Assembly (NCBI RefSeq): GCF_002220865.2
Contig: NZ_NHRJ02000002.1
Location: forward strand, 453,892 to 517,891
DNA length: 64,000 bases
Reading direction: 5' to 3'
From: Paenibacillus xerothermodurans
GTDB taxonomy: Bacteria > Bacillota > Bacilli > Paenibacillales > NBRC-103111
In this document: one piece after another, positions 18,035 through 27,483 of the stretch
Layout: the number at the start of each line of letters is the position of its first letter
Numbering within the stretch: position 1 is the first letter of the stretch
The notes under the pieces: generated by a model
What the model was told of the DNA's origin: nothing
Database searches by the model: none
The model's input: the letters and a program-made list of their open reading frames with translations, nothing else
Position numbers and translations under genes: made by a program

Positions 18035-18089
18035 ACCAATACTGCCCGGAAAAGGGAATAGTAAACTTCAACCTGCTTGTGCTGCAGCA

Positions 18090-18725
18090 TTAGGTGCGTG
18101 CCGGCCAACTCGCGTACTCCAATTTTCCTTGCTTATCACTGCATACGCCCATTTCAACCAGCGGATTCACGCTGTACGGATCGCTCTGATACGCCAGCGA
18201 GAAATACTCCAGCGCTTTGTCCAGGTTTTGGTGCAGCATTTGAATACAGCCCAAGGCATTGTAGGCAATGGCCTTCATTTTGCTGTTATCCGTTAACTGC
18301 GAAAGAAAATGAAACTCACGGTAGCTTTCGGCCATGTCACCCTTGTGCAGGTAACTCATAGCTAAATAAATACGCGCCAAGGTGAAATCGGGGCTCTGCA
18401 ACAGAATACGGGAAAACTCCTGAATGGCCTCATCATACATAAACAGCTGATAAAATCCTTGCCCTCTTACAAACTCGTCCGTGCGCTTACCAGCCAACTC
18501 CGGATCCAACAAATCGATCACCGTCGCCGCGCCGTCAGGCGATTGATAAAAACCGGCCAGCTTCTCTTCAAACGAAAGCCACTCTTCAATGAACGTATCA
18601 CTCATAGTTTTTAACGTATGAAGCTGTGCTTCAAGCTCCTGCTTTTCAGCGCCGGACGCCGTATGGTACCGCTGCACGATGTCATCTAACATTTCGTTCA
18701 TGGAGGCAAATAAATGTTTAAACAT
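18090..18725 (-). CDS. TPR-repeat protein of unknown role
   Basis: 211 aa, cytosolic and helical. An N-terminal coiled-coil-like segment (DIVQRYHTASGAEKQELEAQL) precedes three to four tetratricopeptide repeats, e.g. YDEAIQEFSRILLQSPDFTLARIYLAMSY split over residues 110-140 and LDKALEYFSLAYQSDP near 175. The repeats suggest a protein-interaction role. It lies between dinG and panD without a clear operon link. Confidence 0.7.
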   Translation of the reverse strand: MFKHLFASMNEMLDDIVQRYHTASGAEKQELEAQLHTLKTMSDTFIEEWLSFEEKLAGFYQSPDGAATVIDLLDPELAGKRTDEFVRGQGFYQLFMYDEAIQEFSRILLQSPDFTLARIYLAMSYLHKGDMAESYREFHFLSQLTDNSKMKAIAYNALGCIQMLHQNLDKALEYFSLAYQSDPYSVNPLVEMGVCSDKQGKLEYASWPART

Positions 18726-18787
18726 GATTGCATCCCACCTAACATTGAGGTACCCTCATTTTGTGTCCGGCGGGCCTTTTTCATGCG

Positions 18788-19171
18788 TTACAGCACTGTG
18801 GAATGAATTTCTTCTTTCAGCACGCTAATCACTTTGTTGTCTTCGCCCATGATAGCAATTTGGGGCTGATGCGTCTTGGCTTCCTCATTGGACAACATGA
18901 CATATGATAAAATGATCACCGTATCGCCAACGTGGACCAGTCTCGCTGCTGCTCCATTGAGGCAAATCACGCCCGATCCGCGCGGCCCTGGAATGATGTA
19001 GGTTTCAAATCGCGCTCCGTTGTTATTGTTTACTATCTGTACCTTCTCGTTAGGGAGCATGTCGACTGAATCGAGCAAATCCTCATCGATCGTGATACTT
19101 CCCACATAATTCAGATTTGCCTCGGTGACGGTGGCACGATGAATTTTAGATTTCAGCATAGTTCTAAACAT
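18788..19171 (-). CDS. panD: Aspartate 1-decarboxylase
   Basis: 127 aa, normal length. It converts aspartate to beta-alanine for pantothenate. The self-processing site is visible as VGSITID (Gly-Ser at about residues 24-25), where autocleavage creates the pyruvoyl cofactor. Tyr and Arg active-site residues are in [21 protein letters not shown] (Asn in LNGAAA). It is the third gene of panB-panC-panD, 16 bp after panC. Confidence 0.97.
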   Translation of the reverse strand: MFRTMLKSKIHRATVTEANLNYVGSITIDEDLLDSVDMLPNEKVQIVNNNNGARFETYIIPGPRGSGVICLNGAAARLVHVGDTVIILSYVMLSNEEAKTHQPQIAIMGEDNKVISVLKEEIHSTVL

Positions 19172-19187
19172 AAGATGACCTCCTGGC

Positions 19188-20072
19188 CTATTTCATATCA
19201 TTGCGCTTGGGGATTTGTATAATGGCATTGTCAATGAGCCTCGTGGCGCCGAACCGTACGGCAACAGCAATAATGATCTCAGCCTCAGCGGCAATCCTGT
19301 TTACGGGCTCGAGCGAAGGATAAGTCAGCAGCTCCACATAATCTATTTCCGCGAGCGGCGCCTCGGAGATGTGCTTGACCAGAGCTTCCTTCACTACCGC
19401 GGCTTCCATTTCACCGTGATGTTCTCGAATGAGCCGTTCGGCCAACCGCAAGCCGGAGAACAAGACAAGAGCTTGCCTGCGCTGCTCGGGCTGCAGATAC
19501 ACATTACGCGAGCTCATCGCCAAACCATCTTCTTCCCTCACGATGGGACACGGAACGATATCGACCGGGATATTCAAATCGTCAACCATCTGTGTGATCG
19601 CAGCCACCTGCTGAGCGTCTTTCAGCCCGAAAAAAGCGGCGTCCGGCTGTACGATGTTAAACAGCTTGGTCACTACCGTCGCCACTCCGTCAAAATGACC
19701 GGGCCGTGAGGCACCGCAGAGGGGTTCTGTCACACCCGCGACGGAAACTGTTGTTTTGGTCGGCCGCGTATACATCTCCGTTACGGAAGGTAAAAATACT
19801 ATATCGGCTCCCGCTGCTTTCGCCAGCGCGAGATCCTGTTCCTCGTTGCGCGGATACCGCTCAAAATCTTCATTTGGACCAAATTGAAGCGGATTGACGA
19901 ATATGCTCAAAACGACGAGATCACACTGACGACGTGCGCTCTCCAGCAAGCTGGCGTGTCCCCGGTGAAGGAATCCCATCGTTGGAACCAAACCGACACG
20001 GATTCGGCCTTGCTCTGCTTTGGCAAGCCTGATAGCAGCGCGCAGCTCGGATATATGATGAATAACTTGCAT
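19188..20072 (-). CDS. panC: Pantothenate synthetase
   Basis: 294 aa. It joins pantoate and beta-alanine using ATP. Motifs: [11 protein letters not shown] (HIGH-type nucleotide-binding), FFGLKDAQQ, and MSSRN (KMSKS equivalent). Note FLHRGH where many homologues have a YLHxGH-type sequence. It lies 12 bp downstream of panB with an AGGAGGATCACGCG-ATG start, in the panBCD operon. Confidence 0.97.
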   Translation of the reverse strand: MQVIHHISELRAAIRLAKAEQGRIRVGLVPTMGFLHRGHASLLESARRQCDLVVLSIFVNPLQFGPNEDFERYPRNEEQDLALAKAAGADIVFLPSVTEMYTRPTKTTVSVAGVTEPLCGASRPGHFDGVATVVTKLFNIVQPDAAFFGLKDAQQVAAITQMVDDLNIPVDIVPCPIVREEDGLAMSSRNVYLQPEQRRQALVLFSGLRLAERLIREHHGEMEAAVVKEALVKHISEAPLAEIDYVELLTYPSLEPVNRIAAEAEIIIAVAVRFGATRLIDNAIIQIPKRNDMK

Positions 20073-20084
20073 CGCGTGATCCTC

Positions 20085-20939
20085 CTATTTGTTGCCGCCG
20101 TACAATCCGGTGGCCACCTCATCCTCCATATGAAAAGCATGATCGGCAGTCGGAAAGCTGCGGCTTTTCACCTCATGCACATATTGTTTGAGCCCTTCCC
20201 GAATCGTGCTGCCGACGTCTGCGTACATTTTGACAAACCGCTTTGGAGATGCGTCAGTATTATAGCCGAGAGCATCATGATATACCAGCACCTGCCCGTC
20301 ACAGCGCGGACCGGAGCCAATACCAATGGTAGCAATCGAGAGCTGTTCTGTAATGTACGCAGCGAGCTGTTCTGTCATTAGCTCAAGTACGACAGCAAAC
20401 GCGCCAGCCTCTTGTAGCGCTTTAGCGTCATCTAAAAGCCTATCGGCCTGCGCCCGGGTTTTGCCCTGGATCTTGTACCCGCCGATCTGGTGGATCGACT
20501 GCGGAGTCAGCCCGATATGGGCCATAACCGGAATTCCCGCCTTGGCACAGGCACGGACAGCGTCGGCGATCTCCCGGCCACCCTCCATCTTGACTGCTTT
20601 CGCGAGTCCTTCCTGCATAATACGGGCCGCGTTACGCAGTGTCAGATCCATACTTCCGTGATAGGTCATAAAGGGCATGTCCGTGACCACAAACGTGGAC
20701 GGCGCCCCTCTGACTACCGCACGAGAATGATAAATCATATCATCGAGCGTCACCGGGACCGTTGAGTCATATCCGAGCACGACATTACCGAGCGAGTCGC
20801 CCACCAGAATGACGTCGACGCCAGCTTCCTCTACAAGCTGTGCGGAGGGGTAATCATAGGCAGTGATCATGGATATTGGTGTTCCATTGTCTTTCATTTT
20901 TTTAAACTTCGCGATGGTCGCCGCTTTACGCTTTTCCAT
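20085..20939 (-). CDS. panB: 3-methyl-2-oxobutanoate hydroxymethyltransferase
   Basis: 284 aa. The first committed step of pantoate synthesis, transferring a hydroxymethyl group from methylene-THF to alpha-ketoisovalerate. The TIM-barrel motifs are seen in MITAYDYPSA, VGDSLGNVVLGY, MPFMTYHGS and the catalytic region KMEGG. It is the first gene of the pan operon. A structured leader with a terminator hairpin ending 55 nt before the ATG suggests attenuation control. Confidence 0.97.
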   Translation of the reverse strand: MEKRKAATIAKFKKMKDNGTPISMITAYDYPSAQLVEEAGVDVILVGDSLGNVVLGYDSTVPVTLDDMIYHSRAVVRGAPSTFVVTDMPFMTYHGSMDLTLRNAARIMQEGLAKAVKMEGGREIADAVRACAKAGIPVMAHIGLTPQSIHQIGGYKIQGKTRAQADRLLDDAKALQEAGAFAVVLELMTEQLAAYITEQLSIATIGIGSGPRCDGQVLVYHDALGYNTDASPKRFVKMYADVGSTIREGLKQYVHEVKSRSFPTADHAFHMEDEVATGLYGGNK

Positions 20940-21184
20940 ACCTGCACCGACTTTCCGAGGATCTCAAATATATGTTTTCCGAATAAGTCAAACAAAAAAC
21001 CTTTTCGCCCACGGGGAGCAAAAAGGTTCACATGGCAAAGTCATCATATGATCCTTCTGTCTCGGTCCGTTAGGCTCTGAGCAGAATCCGACATATTTTC
21101 AAGTGAATATTCGATTACACGTAATGACAGCTTAACAGCAACGAGTGCAACTCCATTAAACGGATACCGCCTCGTATTAGTGCT
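20940..21184 (-). promoter_or_regulatory. Structured panB leader, candidate pan-type riboswitch/attenuator
   Basis: A transcript from the TATAAT at 21185-21190 would carry a leader of about 240 nt. CGG-UA-UCCGUU (21159-21169) pairs with AACGGACCG (21063-21071), giving a 9-bp helix with a two-base bulge closing an 87-nt domain that contains smaller hairpins. A terminator hairpin follows at 20994-21028. The pan RNA motif is known upstream of panB in Firmicutes and is noted for bulged residues. I infer membership from position and the bulged helix, not from a model match. Confidence 0.55.
20994..21028 (-). terminator. Terminator hairpin in the panB leader
   Basis: On the minus strand AACCTTTTTGC pairs with GCGAAAAGGTT around CCCC-GTG-G and is followed by TTTTTTG. 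Its position between the promoter and panB makes it a likely attenuator rather than a simple end for birA. Confidence 0.8.
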
Positions 21185-21190
21185 ATTATA
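21185..21190 (-). promoter_or_regulatory. -10 element of the pan operon promoter
   Basis: A perfect TATAAT lies just beyond the birA stop codon. No -35 hexamer at 16-18 nt resembles consensus, so the promoter may be weak or activator-dependent. Confidence 0.5.
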
Positions 21191-21199
21191 CCAAACTTT

Positions 21200-22225
21200 T
21201 CATTCACGCGATAGTGGCATACTTCTTCTATTAATCTGGTTGTGAGGAGGGTTGGCAAATTCAACGGTGCCGGAATACCATTTGGTGACGGAATTGTCCT
21301 TCATACGCACGATCAGCGCGCCTGAATCGTCCAATCCGATGGCGGTCCCTTCGGACGGACCCTGCGAAGTTTGGGTTCGCACTTCACGATCAAGCGAGAC
21401 GCTCAACTGTTCCCACAAGGTTTTGATAGGTCCAAAACCGGCTTCATGGTAGAGCTCGTATAGTTTTTCCAGGTCATACAAAAATTCGGACAGCAGCTCA
21501 GTACGGTCGATCGTGCGGCCCGATGCGATGCTCAGGGAGGTCGCTATCGGCTTCAGCTCGTCCGTATAGTCTTGTTCCCGCAAATTTGCGCTGATGCCAA
21601 CTCCAACTATGACATACTGCAGCTTCTCTTCCTCCGCGCTGGACTCCAGTAAAATGCCGCTCACTTTTTTGCCGTCGACCAGCAAGTCGTTCGGCCACTT
21701 TATGCCTACGGGCAGTGACGTCACCCTGCGGATTGTACGGCACAGCGCAACCGCGACCAACAGTGTCAATTGAGGAGCGAAATGCAGTGGTATGCGAGGC
21801 TTCAACACCAGGCTCATCCATATGCCCTTGCCTTGGGGTGAATGCCATTTGCGGCCCATGCGGCCGCGGCCGGCAGTCTGCTGCTCGGCTACGACCAGCA
21901 CCCCTTCCTCCGCACCTTGGTCGACCAGCTCATGTGCTTTAATTTGCGTCGAATCTATCTGGTCATAGTACCGGATCTGACGGCCCAGCACTTGGGTACG
22001 CAGCCGCGCAAGTAAACCCGGGATGTCTAGTTTATCCGGCGCCTCCAAGAGACGATAGCCTTTGCGCGGCACCGCCTCGAACACATAGCCTTCTTTACGC
22101 AGCCGTTCAACATGTTTCCAAATGGCTGTACGGCTGCACTGCAACGTATCGCTCAGTTCTTCGCCGGACACAAAGCCGCCGGCTTTTTGTTCAAACAAAC
22201 GCAGCAACTGCTTATTTATGTTCAT
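21200..22225 (-). CDS. birA: Biotin-[acetyl-CoA-carboxylase] ligase / biotin operon repressor
   Basis: 341 aa from the ATG at 22225. An N-terminal HTH (SGEELSDTLQCSRTAIWKHVE) precedes the biotin protein ligase core with GRGRMGRKWHSP, KWPNDLLVDGKK and VGVGISANL, and a small C-terminal SH3-like domain (GTAIGLDDSGALIV). The HTH makes it a class II BirA that both biotinylates carboxylase and can repress biotin genes. An upstream in-frame ATG (22273) has no RBS and adds residues not typical of the family, so the internal start is preferred. Confidence 0.94.
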   Translation of the reverse strand: MNINKQLLRLFEQKAGGFVSGEELSDTLQCSRTAIWKHVERLRKEGYVFEAVPRKGYRLLEAPDKLDIPGLLARLRTQVLGRQIRYYDQIDSTQIKAHELVDQGAEEGVLVVAEQQTAGRGRMGRKWHSPQGKGIWMSLVLKPRIPLHFAPQLTLLVAVALCRTIRRVTSLPVGIKWPNDLLVDGKKVSGILLESSAEEEKLQYVIVGVGISANLREQDYTDELKPIATSLSIASGRTIDRTELLSEFLYDLEKLYELYHEAGFGPIKTLWEQLSVSLDREVRTQTSQGPSEGTAIGLDDSGALIVRMKDNSVTKWYSGTVEFANPPHNQINRRSMPLSRE

Positions 22226-22298
22226 ATCAACCGCTTTCCCGCTGCAGTTAGTACAAGCCCGTATATGAAGCATAGTTCGCAGCGTGATCCGTTTGGCT

Positions 22299-23654
22299 TC
22301 ACTGGGCTGTGTTTAACGTTTTTGCAATTCGTTCCGCCTCCGCCAACAACGCAGGCTTATCATTAGCAAGGCGCTGCAGAGCTGTCTCGCGCAGCAGGTG
22401 CTGCAGCACCTGCGCGACCCACGGACCGGCTGGTTGTCCGATGTGAGACAGCAATTCCTTGCCGCGCACATCAAGCTGGTCGATTCGTTGCACCGGCATT
22501 TCCTGCAGCCAATCGGCTCCATGCTGCGAGATCAGCTTGCAGGCTTCCGCGCTTATCCCTGACAGCTGCAGCACTTGCGGCACGCGCCGTGCTAATTCTA
22601 TAACCGAGCCCAAAGCTGCTGCACCATACTCGAGCGCGGCAAGCTTCCATCCACGTTCAAGCGGTGCAGCCGTCTCCGTCAAGGCCACCGCCTGTGACTC
22701 ACCGGTGGTCCCCACCGGCTGACCGCCCGCAGCCTGAGCTGAGCGTACGTCAGATTGGCCTGGCTGACCGGCCAGCTCATAGACAGCTGCTACCACTCTG
22801 CGAATCTCTTCCACCCGCTGCTTCGCGAAGGTCAGCTTCCGCAACTCCTGCTCAAGCTGAACCGGTGTAACTCGCACAAGCAGATAGAGATACGCCCACT
22901 TGACTGCTGGTTCCGGGAGATGTCCCCAACCGGGTGATAGCTGCTCTTGCGGTAGATGCGCGAGCAATAGGGCTTCTTTAGTTAAGGCTAATAGGCGGCT
23001 GCATGCAAGCAGTTTAACAGCTCTTTCCGGATTAGCGCCCGCGACCATTCGCTCGAGCTCCATTCTCACCCGTTCCATGGCGATATGGTTAAGCAGCGGC
23101 GCCTGAGCCAGCAATGCCGCCCAGGTCTGCTCTTCAATATGCAGCTCAAATTCCGCAGCAAAACGGATGCAGCGAAGCATTCGCAAAGCATCCTCGTGAA
23201 ACCGTTCTGGGGCCTCACCAACACAGCGCAGCACCTTGTCGTCTATGTCTGCCATACCATTGAACGGATCGATGATTTCCCCTTCTAATGACATGGCCAT
23301 TGCATTCATCGTGAAGTCACGCCGGCGCAGATCCTCGTACAGGTTATCGATGTACTCCACCTCGGACGGCCGCCGGAAATCCTCATAGCCCGACTCCTTG
23401 CGATACGTCGTGACTTCGTATACATGGCCGCCCCAAACGACGGTTACAGTGCCATGCTGCAGCCCCGTGGGGATCGTGTGCGTAAAGAGCTGCTGTACCT
23501 GCTCTGGTTTGGCCGAGGTCGCAATATCATAATCTTTCACATTGCGTTTTAACACCATGTCACGGACGCTGCCGCCCACCATATAAGCCTCAAACCCGTG
23601 GTCCAGCAATGTTTCAATAATTAACTTTGCTCCGCTCACCAGCGATTTCGTCAT
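22299..23654 (-). CDS. cca: CCA-adding tRNA nucleotidyltransferase
   Basis: 451 aa from ATG at 23654, chosen because AAGGTGACCGA gives proper spacing. A class II nucleotidyltransferase head (YMVGGSVRDMVL; metal-binding DYDIATSA) is followed by the RRDFTMNAMA and RMLRCIRFAAEF motifs. It repairs or adds the 3'-CCA of tRNAs. The C-terminal half carries an Ala/Gln/Ser-rich stretch (about residues 305-335, AQAAGGQPVGTTGESQ), probably a lineage-specific loop. The gene overlaps no neighbour after start correction and follows bshA by 11 bp. Confidence 0.95.
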   Translation of the reverse strand: MTKSLVSGAKLIIETLLDHGFEAYMVGGSVRDMVLKRNVKDYDIATSAKPEQVQQLFTHTIPTGLQHGTVTVVWGGHVYEVTTYRKESGYEDFRRPSEVEYIDNLYEDLRRRDFTMNAMAMSLEGEIIDPFNGMADIDDKVLRCVGEAPERFHEDALRMLRCIRFAAEFELHIEEQTWAALLAQAPLLNHIAMERVRMELERMVAGANPERAVKLLACSRLLALTKEALLLAHLPQEQLSPGWGHLPEPAVKWAYLYLLVRVTPVQLEQELRKLTFAKQRVEEIRRVVAAVYELAGQPGQSDVRSAQAAGGQPVGTTGESQAVALTETAAPLERGWKLAALEYGAAALGSVIELARRVPQVLQLSGISAEACKLISQHGADWLQEMPVQRIDQLDVRGKELLSHIGQPAGPWVAQVLQHLLRETALQRLANDKPALLAEAERIAKTLNTAQ

Positions 23655-23665
23655 TCGGTCACCTT

Positions 23666-24835
23666 TTAACAATTCACGGGTTTCAATTTTAATTCTTCCG
23701 GCAGAGGCCGTTCCAGTACCCGATAATAAATCTCCTCATACTGGCGTGTAATTACATCATTGCAGAACGTGAACCGAGCGCGGTGCAAGCAGGCCTCCCG
23801 CATCTTATCGTACAACGGCTGATCGGTAAGCAGCGCTCTTGCGTATTGCGCCATCTGCTCCACATCGCCGATCTCCGCGAGAAATCCACTCTCACCATGC
23901 GTGATCAACTCCGGAATACCGCCTGCTCGCGATGCTACAGTCGGTACGCCACAGGCCATCGCTTCCAAGGCGACTAGGCCGAAGCTCTCCTTCTCTGAGG
24001 GCAGCAACATCACATCGGACAACGATAATAATTGTGCCACATCATCCTGCTTACCGCAGAACGTGACGCGGTCAAGCAGACCTCTCTCCTTCACTTTACA
24101 GAGCACCTTCGACAGCTCAGGACCTTCCCCGACAAACAGCAGTCTCGAAGGGACATCCTCGCTCACTCGAGCGAAAATGTCGACGACATCGGTTACCCGC
24201 TTGACCGGACGGAAATTCGAGATATGTATTAGTATTTTCTCATCGGGGTGGGCGAATTCCTTACGCAGAGCCACCACCTCACGAGGGTAATACACACGCT
24301 TGTCGACGAAATTGTAGGCCAGGTCTATTGGCTTGTCGATAGCCAGCAGTTTACGAGTCTCTTGGATCAAATCATCCGAGACCGCCGTCACCGCGTCACT
24401 CTGATTGATTGCAAACCGTATCAAGTCACTCAGCGATTCATCCTGCGCTAACACGGTGATGTCCGTACCATGCAGAGTGGTCACGACTTTCAACCGGTCG
24501 CCTACCATTTGTTTGGCGAGAATGGCACATACCGCATGCGGTATGGCATAGTGCACATGAAGTAAATCAAGGTCCTGCAGCTGGGCCACCTGCGCCAGCT
24601 TGCTGGCAAGCGACAGATCATAAGGAGGATACTTGAACACATAGTAGTCGTTTACTTCGACCTCGTGATAAAAAATGTTTTTGTCGAACTTTCCCAAGCG
24701 AAACGGCATGCTGTGTGTAATGAAGTGGACTTCGTGGCCTTTTTCGGCGAGCAGTTTGCCTAGCTCCGTTGCCACCACGCCCGATCCGCCCAGAGTCGGG
24801 TAACAGGTAATGCCGATCTTCAACCGATCATTCAC
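23666..24835 (-). CDS. bshA: N-acetyl-alpha-D-glucosaminyl L-malate synthase (bacillithiol step 1)
   Basis: 389 aa, GT4 glycosyltransferase. It joins GlcNAc from UDP-GlcNAc to L-malate. Visible motifs are the N-terminal GGSGVVATELGKLLA, HVHYAIPHA, and the EX7E signature in PSEKESFGLVALEAMACG. Together with bshB1 downstream and BshA's neighbour cca, the order matches B. subtilis ypjG/ypjH. It is cytosolic. Confidence 0.96.
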   Translation of the reverse strand: MNDRLKIGITCYPTLGGSGVVATELGKLLAEKGHEVHFITHSMPFRLGKFDKNIFYHEVEVNDYYVFKYPPYDLSLASKLAQVAQLQDLDLLHVHYAIPHAVCAILAKQMVGDRLKVVTTLHGTDITVLAQDESLSDLIRFAINQSDAVTAVSDDLIQETRKLLAIDKPIDLAYNFVDKRVYYPREVVALRKEFAHPDEKILIHISNFRPVKRVTDVVDIFARVSEDVPSRLLFVGEGPELSKVLCKVKERGLLDRVTFCGKQDDVAQLLSLSDVMLLPSEKESFGLVALEAMACGVPTVASRAGGIPELITHGESGFLAEIGDVEQMAQYARALLTDQPLYDKMREACLHRARFTFCNDVITRQYEEIYYRVLERPLPEELKLKPVNC

Positions 24836-24872
24836 GCGGCTTCCTCCCTTGTTTTAATGTACGCCCCCGACG

Positions 24873-25571
24873 TCAAAACAAATCGATTACGTAAGGAAGC
24901 TTGCTCACAAACCCTTCCGCATACGAGATCATCCGCTTTTGGCCAAGCATGCGGTCTTTCGCCTCTACGCGTGATAAATATCCTTGATTCAACGGGGTAT
25001 TGACGAAATCATTATTGGCTCCGGCCGCTTCAAACTGAGTGCGGTACGCTTGCAGTGCCTGCATTTTTTTTGCGTGCACCTCTGTCACATCAACCAATAA
25101 ATCCGGCTCATACACGTCATTAATGAAATAATAATAGGACTGTTCCACATTGTGTGCTTCCGTATCCGGTTCGTAGCGGCGCAGCTTGGCGTTAAATAAT
25201 GCCTCCTGCACCAGCTTGCTGCATGCGATGTGATCCGGATGTCTGTCTTCCCAATAAGGTGCGAACACAGCTCGCGGCTTATACTTCCGAATCTCCAGAA
25301 CAATTTTTTTTATTGCCTCCGGTGTCATATACAACCCTCTATCCGGCAAACCCAGATTGGACCGTACGGCCAATCTTAGTGTTTGCGAGGCTGCCGCCGC
25401 TTCCATTTGCCGCAGTTCAACCGTTCCGTTTGATGACATCTCCGCGTAGGTTAGATCGCAAATGCCGACGCGGGAGCCGGCCGAAGTGTGCTTGCAGATG
25501 GTGCCCCCCATGCCGATTTCGGCATCGTCCGGGTGCGCGCCAAAAATAAGAATGTCTAACCGCTCGCTCAT
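24873..25571 (-). CDS. bshB1: GlcNAc-malate deacetylase (bacillithiol step 2)
   Basis: 232 aa, PIG-L/LmbE-type zinc deacetylase. The N-terminal [14 protein letters not shown] supplies two metal ligands and the base Asp, and [12 protein letters not shown] supplies the remaining His. It removes acetate from GlcNAc-malate before cysteine addition by BshC (not in this window). The ATG overlaps the mgsA stop (ATGA), so the two are translationally coupled. Confidence 0.95.
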   Translation of the reverse strand: MSERLDILIFGAHPDDAEIGMGGTICKHTSAGSRVGICDLTYAEMSSNGTVELRQMEAAAASQTLRLAVRSNLGLPDRGLYMTPEAIKKIVLEIRKYKPRAVFAPYWEDRHPDHIACSKLVQEALFNAKLRRYEPDTEAHNVEQSYYYFINDVYEPDLLVDVTEVHAKKMQALQAYRTQFEAAGANNDFVNTPLNQGYLSRVEAKDRMLGQKRMISYAEGFVSKLPYVIDLF

Positions 25572-25990
25572 TCTTCTATGCCCGGCTTATATTTATGTAC
25601 CAGCTCTCTCCAGGCAAAGTCACCGCGATAGAGCGCCTTTACCAAAATTTCAGCTGTCGCAACATTGGTCGCTACCGGAATGCCCTGCACGTCGCAAAGG
25701 CGAAGCAGCGCAGTGATATCAGGCTCATGGGGCTGTGCCATCAGCGGATCACGCAAAAATATAATTAGATCCATTTCATTAGCAGCAACCATAGCACCGA
25801 TCTGCTGGTCTCCTCCCAGCGGGCCCGACATGAACCGGTGAACCCGCAGCTTGGTGTTTTCCATAATTCGCGTTCCTGTGGTACCCGTTGCAAACAGCTG
25901 GTGCCCCTGCTCAAACACCGGCTCATAAGCGATAACAAAATTCACCATCTCGTCCTTTTTGCGGTCATGCGCGATCAAAGCAATATTCAT
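25568..25990 (-). CDS. mgsA: Methylglyoxal synthase
   Basis: 140 aa, usual length. It converts dihydroxyacetone phosphate to methylglyoxal plus phosphate. The phosphate-binding [10 protein letters not shown] and the loop [12 protein letters not shown] are visible, with the active-site Asp region in IIFLRDPL. Coupling to bshB1 is meaningful because bacillithiol participates in methylglyoxal detoxification in Bacillus. The gene is preceded by a short spacer after dapB. Confidence 0.96.
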   Translation of the reverse strand: MNIALIAHDRKKDEMVNFVIAYEPVFEQGHQLFATGTTGTRIMENTKLRVHRFMSGPLGGDQQIGAMVAANEMDLIIFLRDPLMAQPHEPDITALLRLCDVQGIPVATNVATAEILVKALYRGDFAWRELVHKYKPGIEE

Positions 25991-26074
25991 AGTCTCTCAC
26001 CCAAACTCCTTTATGTTTCTCAGAACGCGGGGGCTTCGAGCGCCGGCTAAACGCACTGCCCGACTCCCTTGCTT

Positions 26075-26878
26075 CTAATCTATAAAATGCTCGAAACCGT
26101 ACACAATGCCGGTATATTCCATCACCTTTTGGATGGCCACCTTGACACCCGGCATATATCCGGCCCGATCGTATGAATCATGGCGAATCTTTAATGATTG
26201 GCCGAAGGCTCCAAAGATCACCTCTTGCTGTGCAAATACACCCGGCAGCCTAACGCTATGTATTCTGAACCCATTGTATAGCCCACCGCGGGAACCTTCA
26301 ATAGTTTCTTGCTCCCTGGGGTTTCCTTGCCGCAGCTCTTCCCGATGTTGTGCTATCAATTCCGCCGTTTTCACCGCCGTGCCGGATGGAGCATCCAGCT
26401 TTTGGTCACCATGGTATTCGATAATTTCGAGATGAGGAAAATACTTGGCAGCTTGCGCCGCGAATTTCATCATGAGGATGGCGCCGATCGAAAAATTCGG
26501 TGCGATCAGTCCTCCGATCCCCTGCTCCTTGCACTGCCTGTCAAAGTGTTCAATATCTTCCGGCGTGAAGCCCGTGGTGCCAATCACCGGACGTACTTTA
26601 TGCTTGATGGCTAATGCTGTGTTGGCTACGACAGAATGAGGTGTCGTGAAGTCAACCAGCACATCCGGTTTTCCCTCTACGAGTGCAAGCTCCAAGTCTG
26701 TGCTCATGGTCACGCCACATGGTTCCAACCCAACAAACCGACCCGCGTCCACTTCAAGCCCGGAAGAATAATTTACCGCTGCCACCAGTTCCAGCTCATC
26801 ATCATTCAGAACCATTTTTACTACTTCGCGGCCCATTCGTCCGCTTGCTCCTGCTACTGCCACTCGAATTCGACTCAT
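26075..26878 (-). CDS. dapB: 4-hydroxy-tetrahydrodipicolinate reductase
   Basis: 267 aa. It reduces HTPA to tetrahydrodipicolinate in lysine/diaminopimelate synthesis (and so dipicolinate for spores). NAD(P)-binding VAVAGASGRMGREVV opens the protein. GTTGFTPEDI and the substrate motif KLDAPSGTAVKT follow. The catalytic His is kept in EYHGDQK, but the residue after it is Gly, where many homologues have a second His. The start has a weak upstream GAAAGGA. Confidence 0.95.
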   Translation of the reverse strand: MSRIRVAVAGASGRMGREVVKMVLNDDELELVAAVNYSSGLEVDAGRFVGLEPCGVTMSTDLELALVEGKPDVLVDFTTPHSVVANTALAIKHKVRPVIGTTGFTPEDIEHFDRQCKEQGIGGLIAPNFSIGAILMMKFAAQAAKYFPHLEIIEYHGDQKLDAPSGTAVKTAELIAQHREELRQGNPREQETIEGSRGGLYNGFRIHSVRLPGVFAQQEVIFGAFGQSLKIRHDSYDRAGYMPGVKVAIQKVMEYTGIVYGFEHFID

Positions 26879-26933
26879 ATGTGTGGTCTGTTCCTTTCAT
26901 CTCTTAACGTTTGGGTAATATATTTTTAGGAGT

Positions 26934-27440
26934 TCATATGCTGCTTAGCTTTTCTGTAAATTGTCTGAGCAGCGTGATGCCTATTTCATGCTGCGGATCC
27001 AACCTGAGCAGTTCTTTCAGCGCTAGCACGGCTTGATCATATTCCCGCAGCCGGTCGTATGCTAATCCAAGCATCAACCAGGCGTCCGTTGACAAGCAGT
27101 CAAGCGCCACCGCTTGTTTGAGTGAACTGATCGCTTCCCATAGCCGGGGCTCAGATTCCTCCAAATATTTCTCGGCCTGTTGAATCAGTTCTTTGGCCTG
27201 CAAATGCTGCAAGTGATGCCGGTACTGCTCCTCACCCGGTACCAGACGGACAGCGAGGCTCGCGTGCTCCACCGCCGGCTTCAATTTATTGCTTCTCGCG
27301 TAAGTGATCGAAAGCTTATGGTGAAAGTCGGCGTTGCACGGGGCGATCGCGATAGCCTGCTCGAACCACTCGACGGCCTGTTCAAAGTCATTCATCAGAA
27401 TGGACGCGTAAGCCTTCTTGATTTCTTGTTCCCCATCCAT
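26934..27440 (-). CDS. TPR-repeat protein
   Basis: 168 aa from ATG at 27440, where GGGAGGGATGGGCAT serves as RBS. An upstream in-frame start lacks one. It contains about four tetratricopeptide repeats: FEQAVEWFEQAIAIAP, LKPAVEHASLAVRLVP, LWEAISSLKQAVALD and YDQAVLALKELLRLDP. No catalytic residue or membrane segment is seen. It lies between dapB and the MazG-like gene, probably in one transcript with the latter. Confidence 0.75.
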   Translation of the reverse strand: MDGEQEIKKAYASILMNDFEQAVEWFEQAIAIAPCNADFHHKLSITYARSNKLKPAVEHASLAVRLVPGEEQYRHHLQHLQAKELIQQAEKYLEESEPRLWEAISSLKQAVALDCLSTDAWLMLGLAYDRLREYDQAVLALKELLRLDPQHEIGITLLRQFTEKLSSI

Positions 27441-27483
27441 ATGCCCATCCCTCCCGCAAAAAAGGTGATGGTACAGCATATGT

